27,369 nt of DNA, from the NCBI RefSeq assembly GCF_001949145.1, contig NW_019091551.1, positions 133,993-161,361 on the forward strand, read 5' to 3'. The position numbers were made by a program, and so were the translations under genes. This DNA comes from Acanthaster planci (taxonomy: Eukaryota > Echinodermata > Asteroidea > Valvatida > Acanthasteridae). Positions 8,311 to 17,644 of the stretch are shown in pieces. The notes under the pieces were generated by a model that worked only from the letters and a program-made list of their open reading frames with translations, ran no database searches and was not told the DNA's origin. The stretch's first letter is position 1. Every line of letters begins with the position of its first letter.

Positions 8311-8810
8311 ATGATGCGACGAGTGACTTCCATCTAGAGGTTCTTTGAATGTGCCATTTAATAACAGGGAGCATGTAGACAATATCCCTAAGAAAAATCC
8401 CCCAGTAATGGCACAGCCTGGCTACCGTAGCTAGGTGAACATCAAGAACCAGTTGCACAAATCAGGTTCAGTTCGGCGAAACTGCCGAAAATGGTTCAAA
8501 AATGTCTCCGTTAGGACGAGCACGTCTTCGTCAGGGCTGACAAAAATGGCAGCTTGGCGGGCCAACAATCATGTGATCGACGTTAATGCATTACAACTTT
8601 ATCATGATTTTTGTCACCTAAGCCAAACATTACCAAGGAATCAGGGCCAAATCGCGGGCGCAAGGGCCTAAGAACCACTAGGCGCTACAATGGTTATCTC
8701 GTAGGGGGCCTCGCGCTCAACCCTCCCAAATAGCATAACACCAAAAAAAAAAAAAAAAAAAAGCCTCCATAATTTAAAACCCTCCTTAATTGTAAAATTG
8801 AGTTAAAAGT
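8311..8810. other. Unassigned stretch ending in an A-run
   Basis: No clear coding segment is recognised. It may hold the decayed 3' part of the capsid-like gene. A run of about 20 A at 8743-8762 could be the tail of a small retroposed insert, but no tRNA-type promoter boxes or flanking duplication could be confirmed. Confidence 0.4.
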
Positions 8811-9600
8811 ATGGCAGAAGGAGGGTTTGGCCCAGAAGAAATACCCCTTAACAAAATAGACCCGGGCGTGGAAGACCAAGACCTGCAAAACCAAGAAGAT
8901 TTAGACTTGGACGACACATCTGTACCCAGAGAACAAGAAACGACGATTACAGAAAAGGAAAGACCAACCATGACGGATCCTTATGACGACATTTTTTATG
9001 AAGGAAGGAACGTATTTATAAATAATCCTGAAGTAGATGATTTCTATTGTGAGTTTAAACTTGCCGGTAGAACTGACCTACCAAGACCCAACTATGAAAA
9101 TTTTGAATACCAACAAAATAAACGTCTGTTTTATAAATCAATAGGTAGATACAGAGAAGTATTGCTAACCTATTGAAATAGAATGGGCTCACCTGTAAAA
9201 CTAGATCAAATAGCAAAGAATGCTAAAAAATGCCGGTTATCCAAATGAACCAGATTTTGTTAGAAACGAACTGGGTTTCCTTACTTATGGAAGAAATATT
9301 CGACAAACACAATCGACCTTACCTGCCGTTAAAAACCCCATAAACATCCTGTTACAAGAACTTCCCAAAGAAGCAGATCGAGTGAGTGAAAGTATAGAAG
9401 ACCTTATCCAGACAAAGATTGTACGGGGCTCCCACACCAGTTCCTGCTTCTCCTATACCGGGCATTAAAAACGAGATCCAGAGGCAGCTGCAGAACTTGG
9501 CCAACGTGTAAATGAAAATCGGTTTGTCGGCGTTGGGGGCTTTACCGGAAGTAATGGGCCTCGAGCTTAACCAAGAGAGGGCACACTTATCCTAGCAGTC
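8811..9600 (+). pseudogene. Polinton-type virion-gene candidate, frameshifted
   Basis: The first frame runs 121 residues from ATG at 8811. An acidic, probably disordered N-terminus precedes DDIFYEGRNVFINNPEVDDF, FKLAGRTDLPRPNYENFEY and YKSIGRYREVLL. A stop then falls at about 9174. After frame changes the sequence continues MGSPVKLDQIAKN, and YPNEPDFVRNELGFLTYG with IRQTQSTLPAV (9236-9340). After another shift come PASPIPGIKNEIQRQLQNLA and SALGALPEVM. Each block is well formed, so the gene was once about 250 residues or longer. I recall a similar block order in Polinton-linked invertebrate proteins but know no function. It follows the capsid-like gene on the same strand, which suggests a virion or core component. 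Confidence 0.5.
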
Positions 9601-10929
9601 GTGACTCCGCTTGCGGTACTTACTACGTCTCGCTGGTTCTCGAAGACGTTTCATCACTGATTTATTCCACGGTAAACCAGGTAATCCAAAAGACTGTTCC
9701 CGAACTTTTTTGCGCACAAGGGATTTTAGTAACAGTGAGGGGTGTAGTGCACTAATTCAAGCCCCATCGAAAACAGTTTGAAATAAGCATTGTTTGGGGT
9801 CCAATAACATGCGTACCAACATCCCTAAGGTATCTGAAACACACGTTAAATTATTTTATGGTCCTTAAACTTTTACTTTCTTTTCAATTTTCTGTGGGTT
9901 GACCAATGACATTTTGAGTTATTCCCACAAAACAAAATTACCCCAACCCTCCCAAAAAGCGATTTTCCGAAGTCTGCTTGCAGCCATTCTTCAAGTGACA
10001 ACCTTCAACTTTCTCGGGTACCTTGGACCACTTTTCAACCGTAGCCATTCTGCTTTCAGATGAAAGCCCAAAGACCCAAAGAGTTGATTCTGGCAACGAT
10101 GTACACAATTTCACCATTTTGGGGGCATACAGCTAGTCTCCTTTTTCAAAATATACTGTGGGGGCACCTTAAATGCTAATGGTCTGGCCGGAAATAGTGG
10201 AATGCACCCTGAGGCGGAAACAAAGCTCTTGGGTATTGAAATTGGGAGTAGCTGAAACCTTTTGACGATTGAATTAACAAGACAAAACGTGAATAATCAT
10301 GGTGCGAGAAACACGTTGCGGATTTTGTGAAATAAAATATGAAAACAATAAAGTGGAGGAACTGCGAGAAGGGAAATTGCTATCAGAACCAAAACACGCT
10401 TTCAGTGTCATAGAATTTGTGCAAGAGGGGAACCACAATAGGGCAGAGTGATACCACAGCATGGGATTTTAAACTCTCCTTATGAGGTGTTGTCAGTAAG
10501 TCTTATCGGAGGCTGTAATTTAAAGCTTTATCTAGTTGAAATCAACAGAAGCACATGTGCATACTTTCAGGCTGGGTTTAATTCTATTTTGAGAGAAGGC
10601 AAGGTAAAAAATCCTAGGAATTAATTAGTAAATATAACTTATCAATCAAAACTGTTGACAGATAAACACAACTTTTATTGTGTTACTTTTTTCTCTTTAC
10701 ATTTCCAGCAAAGTTCGAAAACTAAAAAATTACAATAATTTACATGCAAACAAATTCACACACACGTCCATTATACATAAGTCTTTTCGCAGACTGGTAC
10801 TAAGGATAAACCTTAAGTACATGTTTATGATTTACATAGAAATATAAATTAATCTTATATTAAATTCATAAAGACATTCGAAAAAGTTACATGAAAAAAC
10901 AAATAAACCACACTTCCTCATAATGCAAT
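9600..10929. other. Unassigned interior of E1
   Basis: No family was recognised in any frame. The minor open stretches are a 50-codon ORF from ATG at 10300, with a CGFC motif near its start, and an antisense ORF at 10274-10462. Both lack supporting features. The 5' part may be the decayed end of the gene starting at 8811, and 10650-10920 is AT-rich. The packaging ATPase expected in Polintons was sought here by its Walker A motif and not found. Confidence 0.4.
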
Positions 10930-11211
10930 ATGAAAAGATATCGGGAGAGTGCGTCACAACCATGGCTGTGTGCATCATCAGATTGCATCATCACAGACAA
11001 CAATGAACTAAAGTTAATAGAACTTAAATGTCTTTATTCTTGTAAAGATTCAGTGATTATAAACTGGAAAATTAAAAAACCAAACGTTCGGTATCTCAAC
11101 TCTCAACGTCCGCCAGGATCCAAATATGTGAGCAGGGCGGACGTCGGACCCAACAGTTCTGGGGGTAGGCTAGGCCTAGGCTTATATGAACTCTTCCCAC
11201 TTAAATACTAA
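10930..11211 (+). pseudogene. YqaJ/lambda-exonuclease-type nuclease fragment
   Basis: The ORF reads PWLCASSDCIITDNNELKLI and then ELKCLYSCKDSVIINW. The YqaJ viral recombinase family has the catalytic outline P-W-L..S-P-D-G..(about 10 residues)..E-x-K-C-P-Y-S. Here the Asp and the E-x-K pair are present, but PDG has become SDC and CPYS has become CLYS. Only about 60 residues around the active site are seen, then the sequence leaves the family. The N-terminal part is not found in the 300 bases upstream. In phages these enzymes are 5'-3' exonucleases used in recombination, and eukaryotic transposons also carry them. Whether it belongs to E1 or came with a separate insertion is unknown. Confidence 0.55.
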
Positions 11212-11750
11212 TATTAAAGCTAAGGCTGTAACTAACCTGCGATGACCCAACCTTCCCGACACGGTGATCCATAGTTGCAATCGCCTACTTGACTTCAAAG
11301 GGAAACGGGAAAAGGTTACCTCTTGGACAAGTTTTCAACACCCACACATGGCACGGGGGGACGATGACGACGACGATGAGTCAGCCATTTTCTCGCCTTC
11401 CTCAAAGCCGTGCCGTCTGAATAAAAGACCTTGGCTAGATAGCCTAGAGCTTTAGAATGCATGCACGGGCACTAAAATTTTTGAAGAGTAAACTGAGTAC
11501 ACGTACTTCGGTGCATGCACGAGACGACAAGGTCTACATGCGTGCTAGTGTCGCAGCGTGTCACGTCATGCCGTATGTATGCACCAAACAAGATGGCAAT
11601 CAATTGAGTACTGCGGACCACCTGGCTCTGTTCAACCGTTGAGAGAGTATTTCTAGTCGAGGCGGAAAGGGAACGTGTTGAGTTTGTTGTTAAACGCTGT
11701 GGGTGTAGGGGGCTCTGGATAGAGGTAGTGCCTTTGGTATTCGGCAGCTG
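11212..11750. other. Unassigned stretch upstream of the LINE
   Basis: This contains a GAC/GAT-rich simple repeat around 11358-11380 and no recognised gene. Part of it may be the 5' untranslated region of the LINE, whose exact start cannot be set. Confidence 0.35.
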
Positions 11751-12081
11751 CATCCTACACCGTACCTGTTAGGGTAGACGGGCACCACTGGTCTGCATTC
11801 GTCTCCTAAACTATCACACGCTGGCTCCAAGTGCCACACCCTGGTACACCGCTTCAGCTGGCGGGCTAAACCACGTGAGGGGTTGGTGCTTACACTGCAC
11901 CACTAGGCTGGGGAGCTGCACCCGCAGCCAACGGCAGGGGCGGAAGGGCTCCCTAATGAGCCCAACGTCCAAGTGTACGGACCGAAGGCGATCCATACCA
12001 TATCCTGTGGTCACGGCTGTCGGTTGTAAGCTCAGAGAGGAGACGGGTGCCGTTGAGCAAATTGAAACTCAGTGAAAGGAC

Positions 12082-12810
12082 ATGAGGAGGAGACGTAGTG
12101 ATAACATGCCGGATCGGTCGATGCCCGGATTAACAATGACCGCGCGTCCGCACGGAGATGAGAAGAGGCACCAGCAGAGGGTGGCATTCATCGTCAGGAC
12201 GGAAATCTCCAGCAGTGTCATTAGCTGCACTCCCATCTCCAGTAGACTTATCTCCATACGCCTCTCAGCCGGGCCACACAACATGACCACCATCCAGGCG
12301 TACGCTCCGACTACAGACCATGACGACGAGGAAATGGAGAAATTCTATGAACAGCTGGACAACACCATAGCAAAAGTCCCCAAGGACATCCTTGTCGTCG
12401 AAGGAAACTGGAATGCCAAAGTAGGCCCAGATACATATGAAAATTGGCCAGGGACAGTAGGGTGTTTTGGCTTTGGGAGGACCAACGATAGAGGCCTCAG
12501 GCTTCTCGAGTTTGCCAAGAGCCACCACTTTGCCGTGGCCAACACTCTCCACTCACATAAGCCGTCCAGGACAACCACCTGCTACCCTCAGAACGGATAG
12601 TTTCACAATCAGATCGACTTTATCCTCGTGCTGCAGTGTTTCAAATCCAGCATTAACAAAGCCCAGACAAGATCATTCACAGGCGCCTAAATCGGCAGTG
12701 ATCAGGACCTTGTGGTGCCAACCTTCAAGCTGAAGCTGAAAGTGAAGCGTGGTCTCTGGAACCCACGCATCCGCTTCGACCTTGAGAAACTGAAAGACCC
12801 GAAGATTGCA
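12082..12810 (+). pseudogene. LINE endonuclease (APE-like) domain, inactive
   Basis: The frame from ATG at 12082 reads VAFIVRTEI, ISCTPISSRLISIRL, QAYAPTTDHDDEEMEKFYEQ, LVVEGNWNAKVGP and NDRGLRLLEFAKSHHFAVAN, then stops at 12600. In other frames it continues NQIDFILV and, near 12685-12705, IGSDQDLV. APE-type LINE endonucleases have Asp in the GDWNAK-type motif and His in SDH. Here these are Asn (GNWNAK) and Gln (SDQ), so nicking activity should be lost. These enzymes nick target DNA to prime reverse transcription. Confidence 0.8.
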
Positions 12811-12819
12811 AAGTGACAG

Positions 12820-14164
12820 TCAAGGCGCTGACCACACTCTGCCAGAAGATCTGAGAGGAGAAGTGACCCATGGAGTCATCCCAGTCCCTAGTTATCCCCT
12901 ACCAAAGAAGGGCAACCTCAGGCAGTGCCAAAACTACCGCACCATTAGCCTCATCAGCCACCCCAGCAAGGTGATGCTTGGCGTCATCCTCAATCGGTTG
13001 AAGGCGAAGGCAGAGGAGGTACTGTCTGAGAAGCAGGCAGGGTTCAAAGCCGGCCAAAGCACAATGGAACAGATCTTCAACTGCAGAGCAACTACAGAGA
13101 AGCACCTACGACACCAGCGCGAACTGTTCCACAACTTCATAGACTTCAAGAAGACCTTTGATAGAGTCTGGCACAAAGGTCTATGGAGTGAACTCCGAGG
13201 CTTCAACGTTGAAGAAGGCCTCGTCCAGGCCATCTAATCCCTGTACCAACACTCCAGCAGCGCAGTTCTCCTGAACAACGAGCTCCGTGAGTTTTTCCAG
13301 ACAACAGTTGGCGTTAGGCAGGGCTGCTTGCTCTTGCTGGTTCTCTTCAACCTCTACCTGGAGAGAATCATGCTGAACACTATACGCGACTATTACACCT
13401 CCATCTCCATTGGTGGAAGACCAGTCTGCCTCCTCCGCTTCACAGATGACATTGACCTCATGGGTGGCTCCAACCAAGAGCTCCAAGACCTGACGAACAA
13501 CTTGGTCAGATGCGCTAGCTCATACGGCATGGAGGTGAACAGGTAGAAGTCGAAGGTCATGGTGAACTCCTTAAACAACACTAGTGCTTACATCACCATG
13601 AACGGCAAGCCTCTGGAGGAAGTTACATTGTTCAAATATCTGGGAGCTACACTATCCAAAGATGGCTCCTGCATGGCAGAAATCCAGATCCGAATCGGCC
13701 AGGCTCAACAGGGCGTGGAGGAGTAACATCGGCTTCCCAACCAAGTTCAGGCTCTACAAGGCACTCGTGCTCTTCTTTCTGCTATATGGGTGCGAGGCAT
13801 GGACCCTCCTGGCAGGCACTGAGAAGATCATTCATGCATTGAAACCAAATGCCTGAGGAGACTCCTACGCCTCTCCTACTTGGAGCACAAGACACACGAG
13901 TACGTCAGGGACAAAGTCAAGAGCCTGATGGGCCCCCAGGAACCACTCCTTGCCACTGTGAAGCGACGGAAACTTCTCTGGTACGGTCACATCATACAAC
14001 ATGACAGTCTCTATAAAACAATCATGCAAGGCACCGTTGAGGGCGGGCAGAAGCGAGGCCAACAACGAAAGAGCTGGTCAGACAATGTCAAGGAGTGGAC
14101 CAATATGCCTCTACAGGACACCTTGACCCAGGCTGCTGACAGACCAGTGTGGAGAAAAACTTAA
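12820..14164 (+). pseudogene. LINE reverse transcriptase and C-terminal segment, broken
   Basis: RT blocks in order: PLPKKGNLRQCQNYRTISLI (about 12897-12956), LNRLKAKAEEVLSEKQAGFK, HNFIDFKKTFDRVWHKGLW (about 13129-13185), TTVGVRQGCLL, and the catalytic block RFTDDIDLMGGS (about 13435-13470), where the usual FADD reads FTDD with both Asp kept. The C-terminal part shows TLFKYLGATLSKDGS, LYGCEAWTLLAGTEK and EPLLATVKRRKLLWYGH, with GQQRKSWSDNVKEWT near 14055-14100. In-frame stops (13236-13238, 13544-13546) and frameshifts (near 13680, 13855) break it. The LYGCE and RRKL..GH segments are typical of RTE-X-like LINE C-termini. Confidence 0.85.
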
Positions 14165-14342
14165 GTATCATCTGCCCTCAGTCCCCCCTACGACATAAGA
14201 GTCATGAAAATGAATGAATGAAGGCGATAGGTTTGAGGTTGAGCGTGTGTGGGCTTTGTTCTTAGGTGCGAGTGCATTGGTGCTTTCTTGGTTGAACCTA
14301 AAAAGATGAGTAAGTCCCCATTGACTTAATTTTAAAAGACGA

Positions 14343-14370
14343 AAGACCCCATAAGGTTTTATGGAGTCTT
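14343..14370 (-). terminator. Hairpin just after the end of a minus-strand gene
   Basis: AAGACCCCATAA at 14343-14354 pairs with TTATGGAGTCTT at 14359-14370 with one mismatch and a 4-base loop. It lies about 30 bases past the stop of the minus-strand gene ending near 14399. A role in 3'-end formation is inferred from position and from the similar hairpin at 17117-17153. Confidence 0.5.
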
Positions 14371-14389
14371 ATAAACTTGTTTTATTCCT

Positions 14390-15399
14390 GCGTTAGCGAA
14401 ACCACAAAAGAAAAGCGAGACCAATAGCAATCACCCCAATAGTTAAATTATAATTTTCTTCATTGTAAATATCTGAAGGCATTAAAGCAGGTTGCGTCGG
14501 GGCTGTTGTAGGAGCAGGGGCTGTGGTAGGGGTTGGGTCTGTGATAGAGGCTGGGGCTGTGTTTAGAGAATCAAAATTACTATCAGTTTCTGGCTCAGGG
14601 ACGCTTTGCGAGGTTAGCCTCGGTTGATGCCCATTTGCATGCTAGATGTCACAATTTGTAAGTTGTTGTATCTCTCAAACGTCCCAATTCTGAGATCCAT
14701 GTCCGAAGGACACAAAGTTCAAAGGAGTTTGGCATACTGGCATACATAGGTAATCTTGAAACTGGTTAATGTTCTGTTCGAGATCGGGTTCTGAGTTAAT
14801 GAGGAACTCCATGATATTCACAAACTGCTGTTGAGCGTCTAACCCCGTACTTGGAGCCATCACGCTGGTTTTTGTTTCCGCTTGCGCTCCTAACAAAGCG
14901 TACACGTAAGCCCTTGTGATTTCGTTGACCATTGTGACCCCTATGTCGGTGAGGTTAGACTTGCGTGGTATAACATCCCACTAGGCCGTCTTGACAGCCT
15001 CAGACTGGTTGATCCAAGACACCACATAGGCACTCAGGTGGTCAGTTCCAAACCCCATAATGTTATTAAACCATTTGTTGTGTGTAAGTCACACGCGTTT
15101 TAGTTTTTCCCTGGGACCAGTTTCAATTGTTGACCTTTATAAGTATTATTGTCGTTTTTTCAGATATGGCTGCACATCTTCTAAATACCGCAATTGCATT
15201 GGGGTCGTCAAAAGCAAAAGCACCCCCTCTTCTGTCGTCATTGTAAAAAGCTGTTCCGAGTCCGTTCGACAAGGTATCTGGTGTTTGTTTAAAAGACTCG
15301 ATCGAGTCAACATTAAAAAGGCGACAGGTGTCAACGAATGCTCTGTTGTCGAAGTGGCGTTGTTCAACAAACTCCACAGAAATCGATTGGCAAACTCAT
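14390..15399 (-). pseudogene. Unrecognised E1 gene with Pro/Thr/Ala linker and C-terminal membrane helix
   Basis: Read right to left, the start is probably ATG at 15397-15399 followed by a frameshift. The long frame 15377-15123 holds FVEQRHFDNRAFVDTCRLFN, SIESFKQTPDTLSNGLG and FAFDDPNAIAVFRRC. Later pieces read NIMGFGTDHLSAYVVSWINQ, NEITRAYVYALLGAQAE, INSEPDLEQNINQFQDYL (around 14780), GTFERYNNLQIV and MQMGINRG. The end is a Pro/Thr/Ala-rich linker (about 14500-14560) and the hydrophobic NLTIGVIAIGLAFLLWF before the stop near 14399. A single C-terminal helix after a low-complexity stalk suggests a membrane-anchored or virion-membrane protein. At least three frame changes and two stops are present. 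I do not recognise the family. Confidence 0.5.
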
Positions 15400-15960
15400 A
15401 TGGATGACAGACCGGCAGAAAGGGGGCGTGAAGCTGCACCGGCAGAAACAAGATTCGAAGGGCGTAGATCGGGTTCCGCCCCTGGTTTCCTCGATATTAT
15501 TTTAGAATCGATTGTATTTAAAGTGCCGAGATCAGAATTAGAGGGACACAGTTTGGTCTTGTTTTACAACGTAATTAGCAATTATATTCACGCTTACGAG
15601 GCAGGAAATCTAGACGAATTTAGCGATAATATTAGTCAAAACTAAAAAAATCAACAGACAAGAAGACAGTTTTTGACAATAAATTGGGGGAAGGAGGACT
15701 TTATCAGCAACAAACAAACTCGATTTATTTCGTGTCAAATTTAGTGACAGAAAAAACTGATATTATTACAGAGGCATGCCGCATTGCACCGAGGTTTATT
15801 TGAGAAGGATTTTTAGAAGACAGTGCCAACGAAAGAACGAGAATAATTAGAAGCGCTCAATCAGAACTCACAGGTGCGCTTTTAGTTATGGGTTTTAGTA
15901 GTTTTAGTCTTGCAACGTCTCCACGGGGGGGAGACATCAGGGCATTTTTTACTGCCTGGA
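15400..15960 (+). pseudogene. Unrecognised E1 gene, frameshifted
   Basis: The ATG at 15400 opens a frame of 81 residues to 15645: a basic, Ala/Arg-rich start, then GFLDIILESIVFKVPRSELE and LVLFYNVISNYIHAYEAG. After a frameshift near 15645 the sequence continues FDNKLGEGGLYQQQTNSIYF and VTEKTDIITEACRIAPRF. One stop (near 15803) is followed by FLEDSANERTRIIRSAQSEL and LLVMGFSSFSLATSP. Composition and continuity across the breaks indicate one former protein of about 190 residues. No family is recognised. Its ATG directly abuts, head to head, the likely ATG of the minus-strand neighbour (CAT at 15397-15399). Confidence 0.45.
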
Positions 15961-15972
15961 TAGCGTGGTAGT

Positions 15973-16137
15973 ATGGTTATTCCTCCGGGATTTTACGACG
16001 TTGATAGGTTCGAATTTAGTTATTTTATGGTAACATACTTAGGCCTAAATGTTAGATTGCAGTTGGATAAAGAAGTCTCGAAACTGCTCAATTTACCTAA
16101 AGAAAGACTAGTAAGTAAACGTAAATCCTTTCGATGA
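15973..16137 (+). CDS. Short ORF, possible penton-type N-terminus
   Basis: From ATG at 15973 an ORF of 54 codons reads VIPPGFYDVDRFEFSYFMVT, then YLGLNVRLQLDKEVSKLL, and ends in a basic tail with TGA at about 16135-16137. The V-I-P-P-G-x-Y-D-V-D opening recalls the start of penton/minor-capsid proteins of Polinton-type elements, where a P-x-G-x-Y-D/E turn precedes a beta-sandwich. That comparison is from memory and the match is short. It may be a remnant of a longer gene, with sequence after the stop not recognisable. Confidence 0.35.
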   Translation: MVIPPGFYDVDRFEFSYFMVTYLGLNVRLQLDKEVSKLLNLPKERLVSKRKSFR

Positions 16138-16195
16138 GCTTTGGATACACTGCCGCAAGTTAAACACCAGCGATAATTGTTAAAACGGTCTACCT

Positions 16196-16441
16196 TCAGA
16201 CCCGTTTAAATTGTGCGTCAGTTAGGCGGTGTGATTGTTGTGAGACTCGTTCTTTGCTGGTTGACGGTAAATCAAGGGACTGTATGTCCAGTGATAGGAG
16301 AACTGAATCGTCGTCACTGGACGTATCTGGGGCCTGTTGTCTGCAGGGGATGTCCGAGTCGGAGCTGGGTAAAGCTGAAGGTGGAACTCGGCAGCTGGCC
16401 TTGATCTCGTTCTTGCTTGGAGATTGGTTAAGCTTAGACAT
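16196..16441 (-). CDS. Short Ser/Asp-rich ORF, probably disordered
   Basis: An intact ORF of 81 residues begins with ATG at 16441. It is rich in Ser, Asp, Pro and Gln, with PSSDSDIP and DTSSDDDSVLLSLDIQ as acidic patches suited to phosphorylation, and a basic end. No domain is recognised. It starts nine bases from the ATG of the plus-strand gene at 16451, which either implies a shared start region or that one of the two starts is not real. The length and composition could arise by chance. Confidence 0.35.
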   Translation of the reverse strand: MSKLNQSPSKNEIKASCRVPPSALPSSDSDIPCRQQAPDTSSDDDSVLLSLDIQSLDLPSTSKERVSQQSHRLTDAQFKRV

Positions 16442-16450
16442 GTTGTCTTA

Positions 16451-17117
16451 ATGAATAATCAGAAAGAAACCTTTAAAACAACTATGAGTTTGAACCACCC
16501 TGAAACAAAGAATACCATAAGGCTTTACCCCGATCTGCCGGAACCGGCTGGGCAAACAAGAGAAGAGAGAGTTTATTGATGGAAGGTCTCTTCATCGGTG
16601 CGTTTGGTTCATACGCTTTGTTGAAATATGCCAGTAAACGACTGCTTCACAAGTCTAGAAACACGACCAAATCAGAGTGCTAGCCGACGCTAAACTGAAC
16701 ACAATTGACGAATATATATACCAGGCCATTAACGACAGTGATATTTCTCACGAAGAGTTTGTGCTAATTGCCTCTGGGCTCCAGAAGTTAAGCAAGCTCA
16801 TTGAGAAAATTAGATCGCTGGTAAATATAAAACTTAATACAAAACTCCAGAGGGATTAAAATGACCAAGAAATCAAAGAGCGAGCCCAAAAAGTAGCAGA
16901 AAGTACGGCCAGTGAAAATGTTCGACAAGGAAAAAATGAGTTGATGGTAAGCAGCCAGGTAGCCCACAGGCGCAGAGGTTGGTCGTTCAATGCTATAAAA
17001 CAGTTGACAGGTTTGTCATCAGTACAAAATCAACCTAGAAGACCACCTCCAGAATATGATGTGAGTCAAGAACAGGGGCTTGGTAATTTAGACGCTGCTG
17101 CTAGCGCGAGTTACTGA
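16451..17117 (+). pseudogene. Small Polinton-type membrane/helical protein (SHEEF family) with PPEY motif
   Basis: The frame from ATG at 16451 runs MNNQKETFKTTM... to a stop near 16577. After a frameshift a hydrophobic segment follows (GLFIGAFGSYALLKYASKRL, about 16585-16640). After another come KHDQIRVLADAKLNTIDEYI and NDSDISHEEFVLIASGLQ (16659-16790), an alpha-helical domain I recall from Polinton-linked invertebrate proteins. TAA at 16857-16859 interrupts the frame, which then goes on for 85 codons to TGA at 17115-17117. That last part is helical and ends with RRPPPEYDVS, containing the PPxY motif bound by WW domains. It is the last gene before the right TIR and reads outward. A paralogous fragment occurs in E2 at 19331-19472. 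Function unknown. Confidence 0.55.
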
Positions 17118-17153
17118 AATCCCCCGTTTGCCGTTTGTGAAACGGAGGATTTT
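17117..17153 (+). terminator. Strong hairpin after the last E1 gene
   Basis: AAATCCCCCGTTT (17117-17129) pairs with AAACGGAGGATTT (17140-17152) with one mismatch and an 11-base loop, followed by T-rich sequence. It begins at the stop codon of the preceding gene and lies just inside the right TIR. A related sequence lies at the mirror position in the left end (5061-5103). Confidence 0.55.
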
Positions 17154-17158
17154 TGTTT

Positions 17159-17458
17159 GGTTGCAAACGAGTCGGGTAGTTAACTCGGGTAGCTACGTCG
17201 GGTAACTATACGTCAGGTAGCTACCCATGGGGTTCACAGAGATCCCCACGAGCGTCAGATTGTCTCGTTAGAGCATGAGCTTGCTGGTTTGCAACAATCA
17301 TAGCGAGTGTAGCAAGAGAGTCGGGAGTTGTGAGGGCGGAATCCAAAAACAACCCACACTATTTTGGGGGGAGGGGGGCGGGTAGGTACCCACGAGGAGA
17401 AGTTGAGTAGGTATCCAACTGTTTTTGTGTCCAGCATACCCATACTATATATACTACT
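17159..17458 (-). repeat. E1 right terminal inverted repeat
   Basis: This is the inverted copy of 4842-5060. The inner part has four direct repeats of about 14 bases built on CGGGTAGYTA (17174-17228). The outer end is ...CATACTATATATACTACT. It is longer than the left copy because of extra bases near 17180-17250 and 17340-17420. Confidence 0.85.
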
Positions 17459-17644
17459 TTGCGATTATTTCAAGTTAACCAACTTTTAAAGGTCATTAAG
17501 CTTCAAGAACAAGAAAACGGAGGAAGTTATTTCCATGGAACAAGCGATTTTAAGGCTTCCCCCCAGAAAAACAACAATAAAACAAAAACAAATAACAAAG
17601 AACTAGATTGAAGACAAACTAATTTCATTTTCCAACTTTTATAG

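Larger units (their letters stand above)
11750..14222 (+). mobile_element. RTE/RTE-X-like non-LTR retrotransposon with internal deletion
   Basis: The order is a degraded 5' part, an apurinic-type endonuclease and a reverse transcriptase with a C-terminal segment. It ends in a short 3' tail of ATGA units (14208-14222), as is common for LINEs of this kind. The 5' limit is uncertain (about 11640-11880). Between the endonuclease end (about 12810) and the start of RT similarity (about 12820) the usual long linker of some hundred codons is missing, so the copy carries an internal deletion. Stops and frameshifts are spread throughout. It is inserted in E1 in + orientation and is therefore younger than E1. 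No target duplication was identified. Confidence 0.8.
4842..17458. mobile_element. E1: degraded Polinton/Maverick-like element with nested LINE
   Basis: The element is bounded by inverted copies at 4842-5060 and 17159-17458, starting AGTAAGTATTATAGTATGG on the left and, read inward, AGTAGTATATATAGTATGGG on the right. It carries retroviral-type integrase, a capsid-like gene, several small virion-type genes and a LINE of about 2.5 kb. All larger genes carry stops or frameshifts. It sits in the intron between host exons A and B; without it the intron would be about 272 bp. Flanking six bases (ATCACG left, TTGCGA right) do not match, so the target duplication is lost or the ends are not exact. 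No PolB or packaging ATPase was recognised inside. Confidence 0.8.

Noticed and set aside
8400-8762. tRNA-derived SINE ending in the A-run at 8743-8762
   Set aside because: A box-B-like string (GGTTCAGTTCG) is present near 8465, but no A box at the right distance and no target duplication could be found.
9600-10900. Packaging ATPase (FtsK/HerA type) expected in a Polinton
   Set aside because: No Walker A or Walker B motif could be seen in any frame, so it is not annotated.
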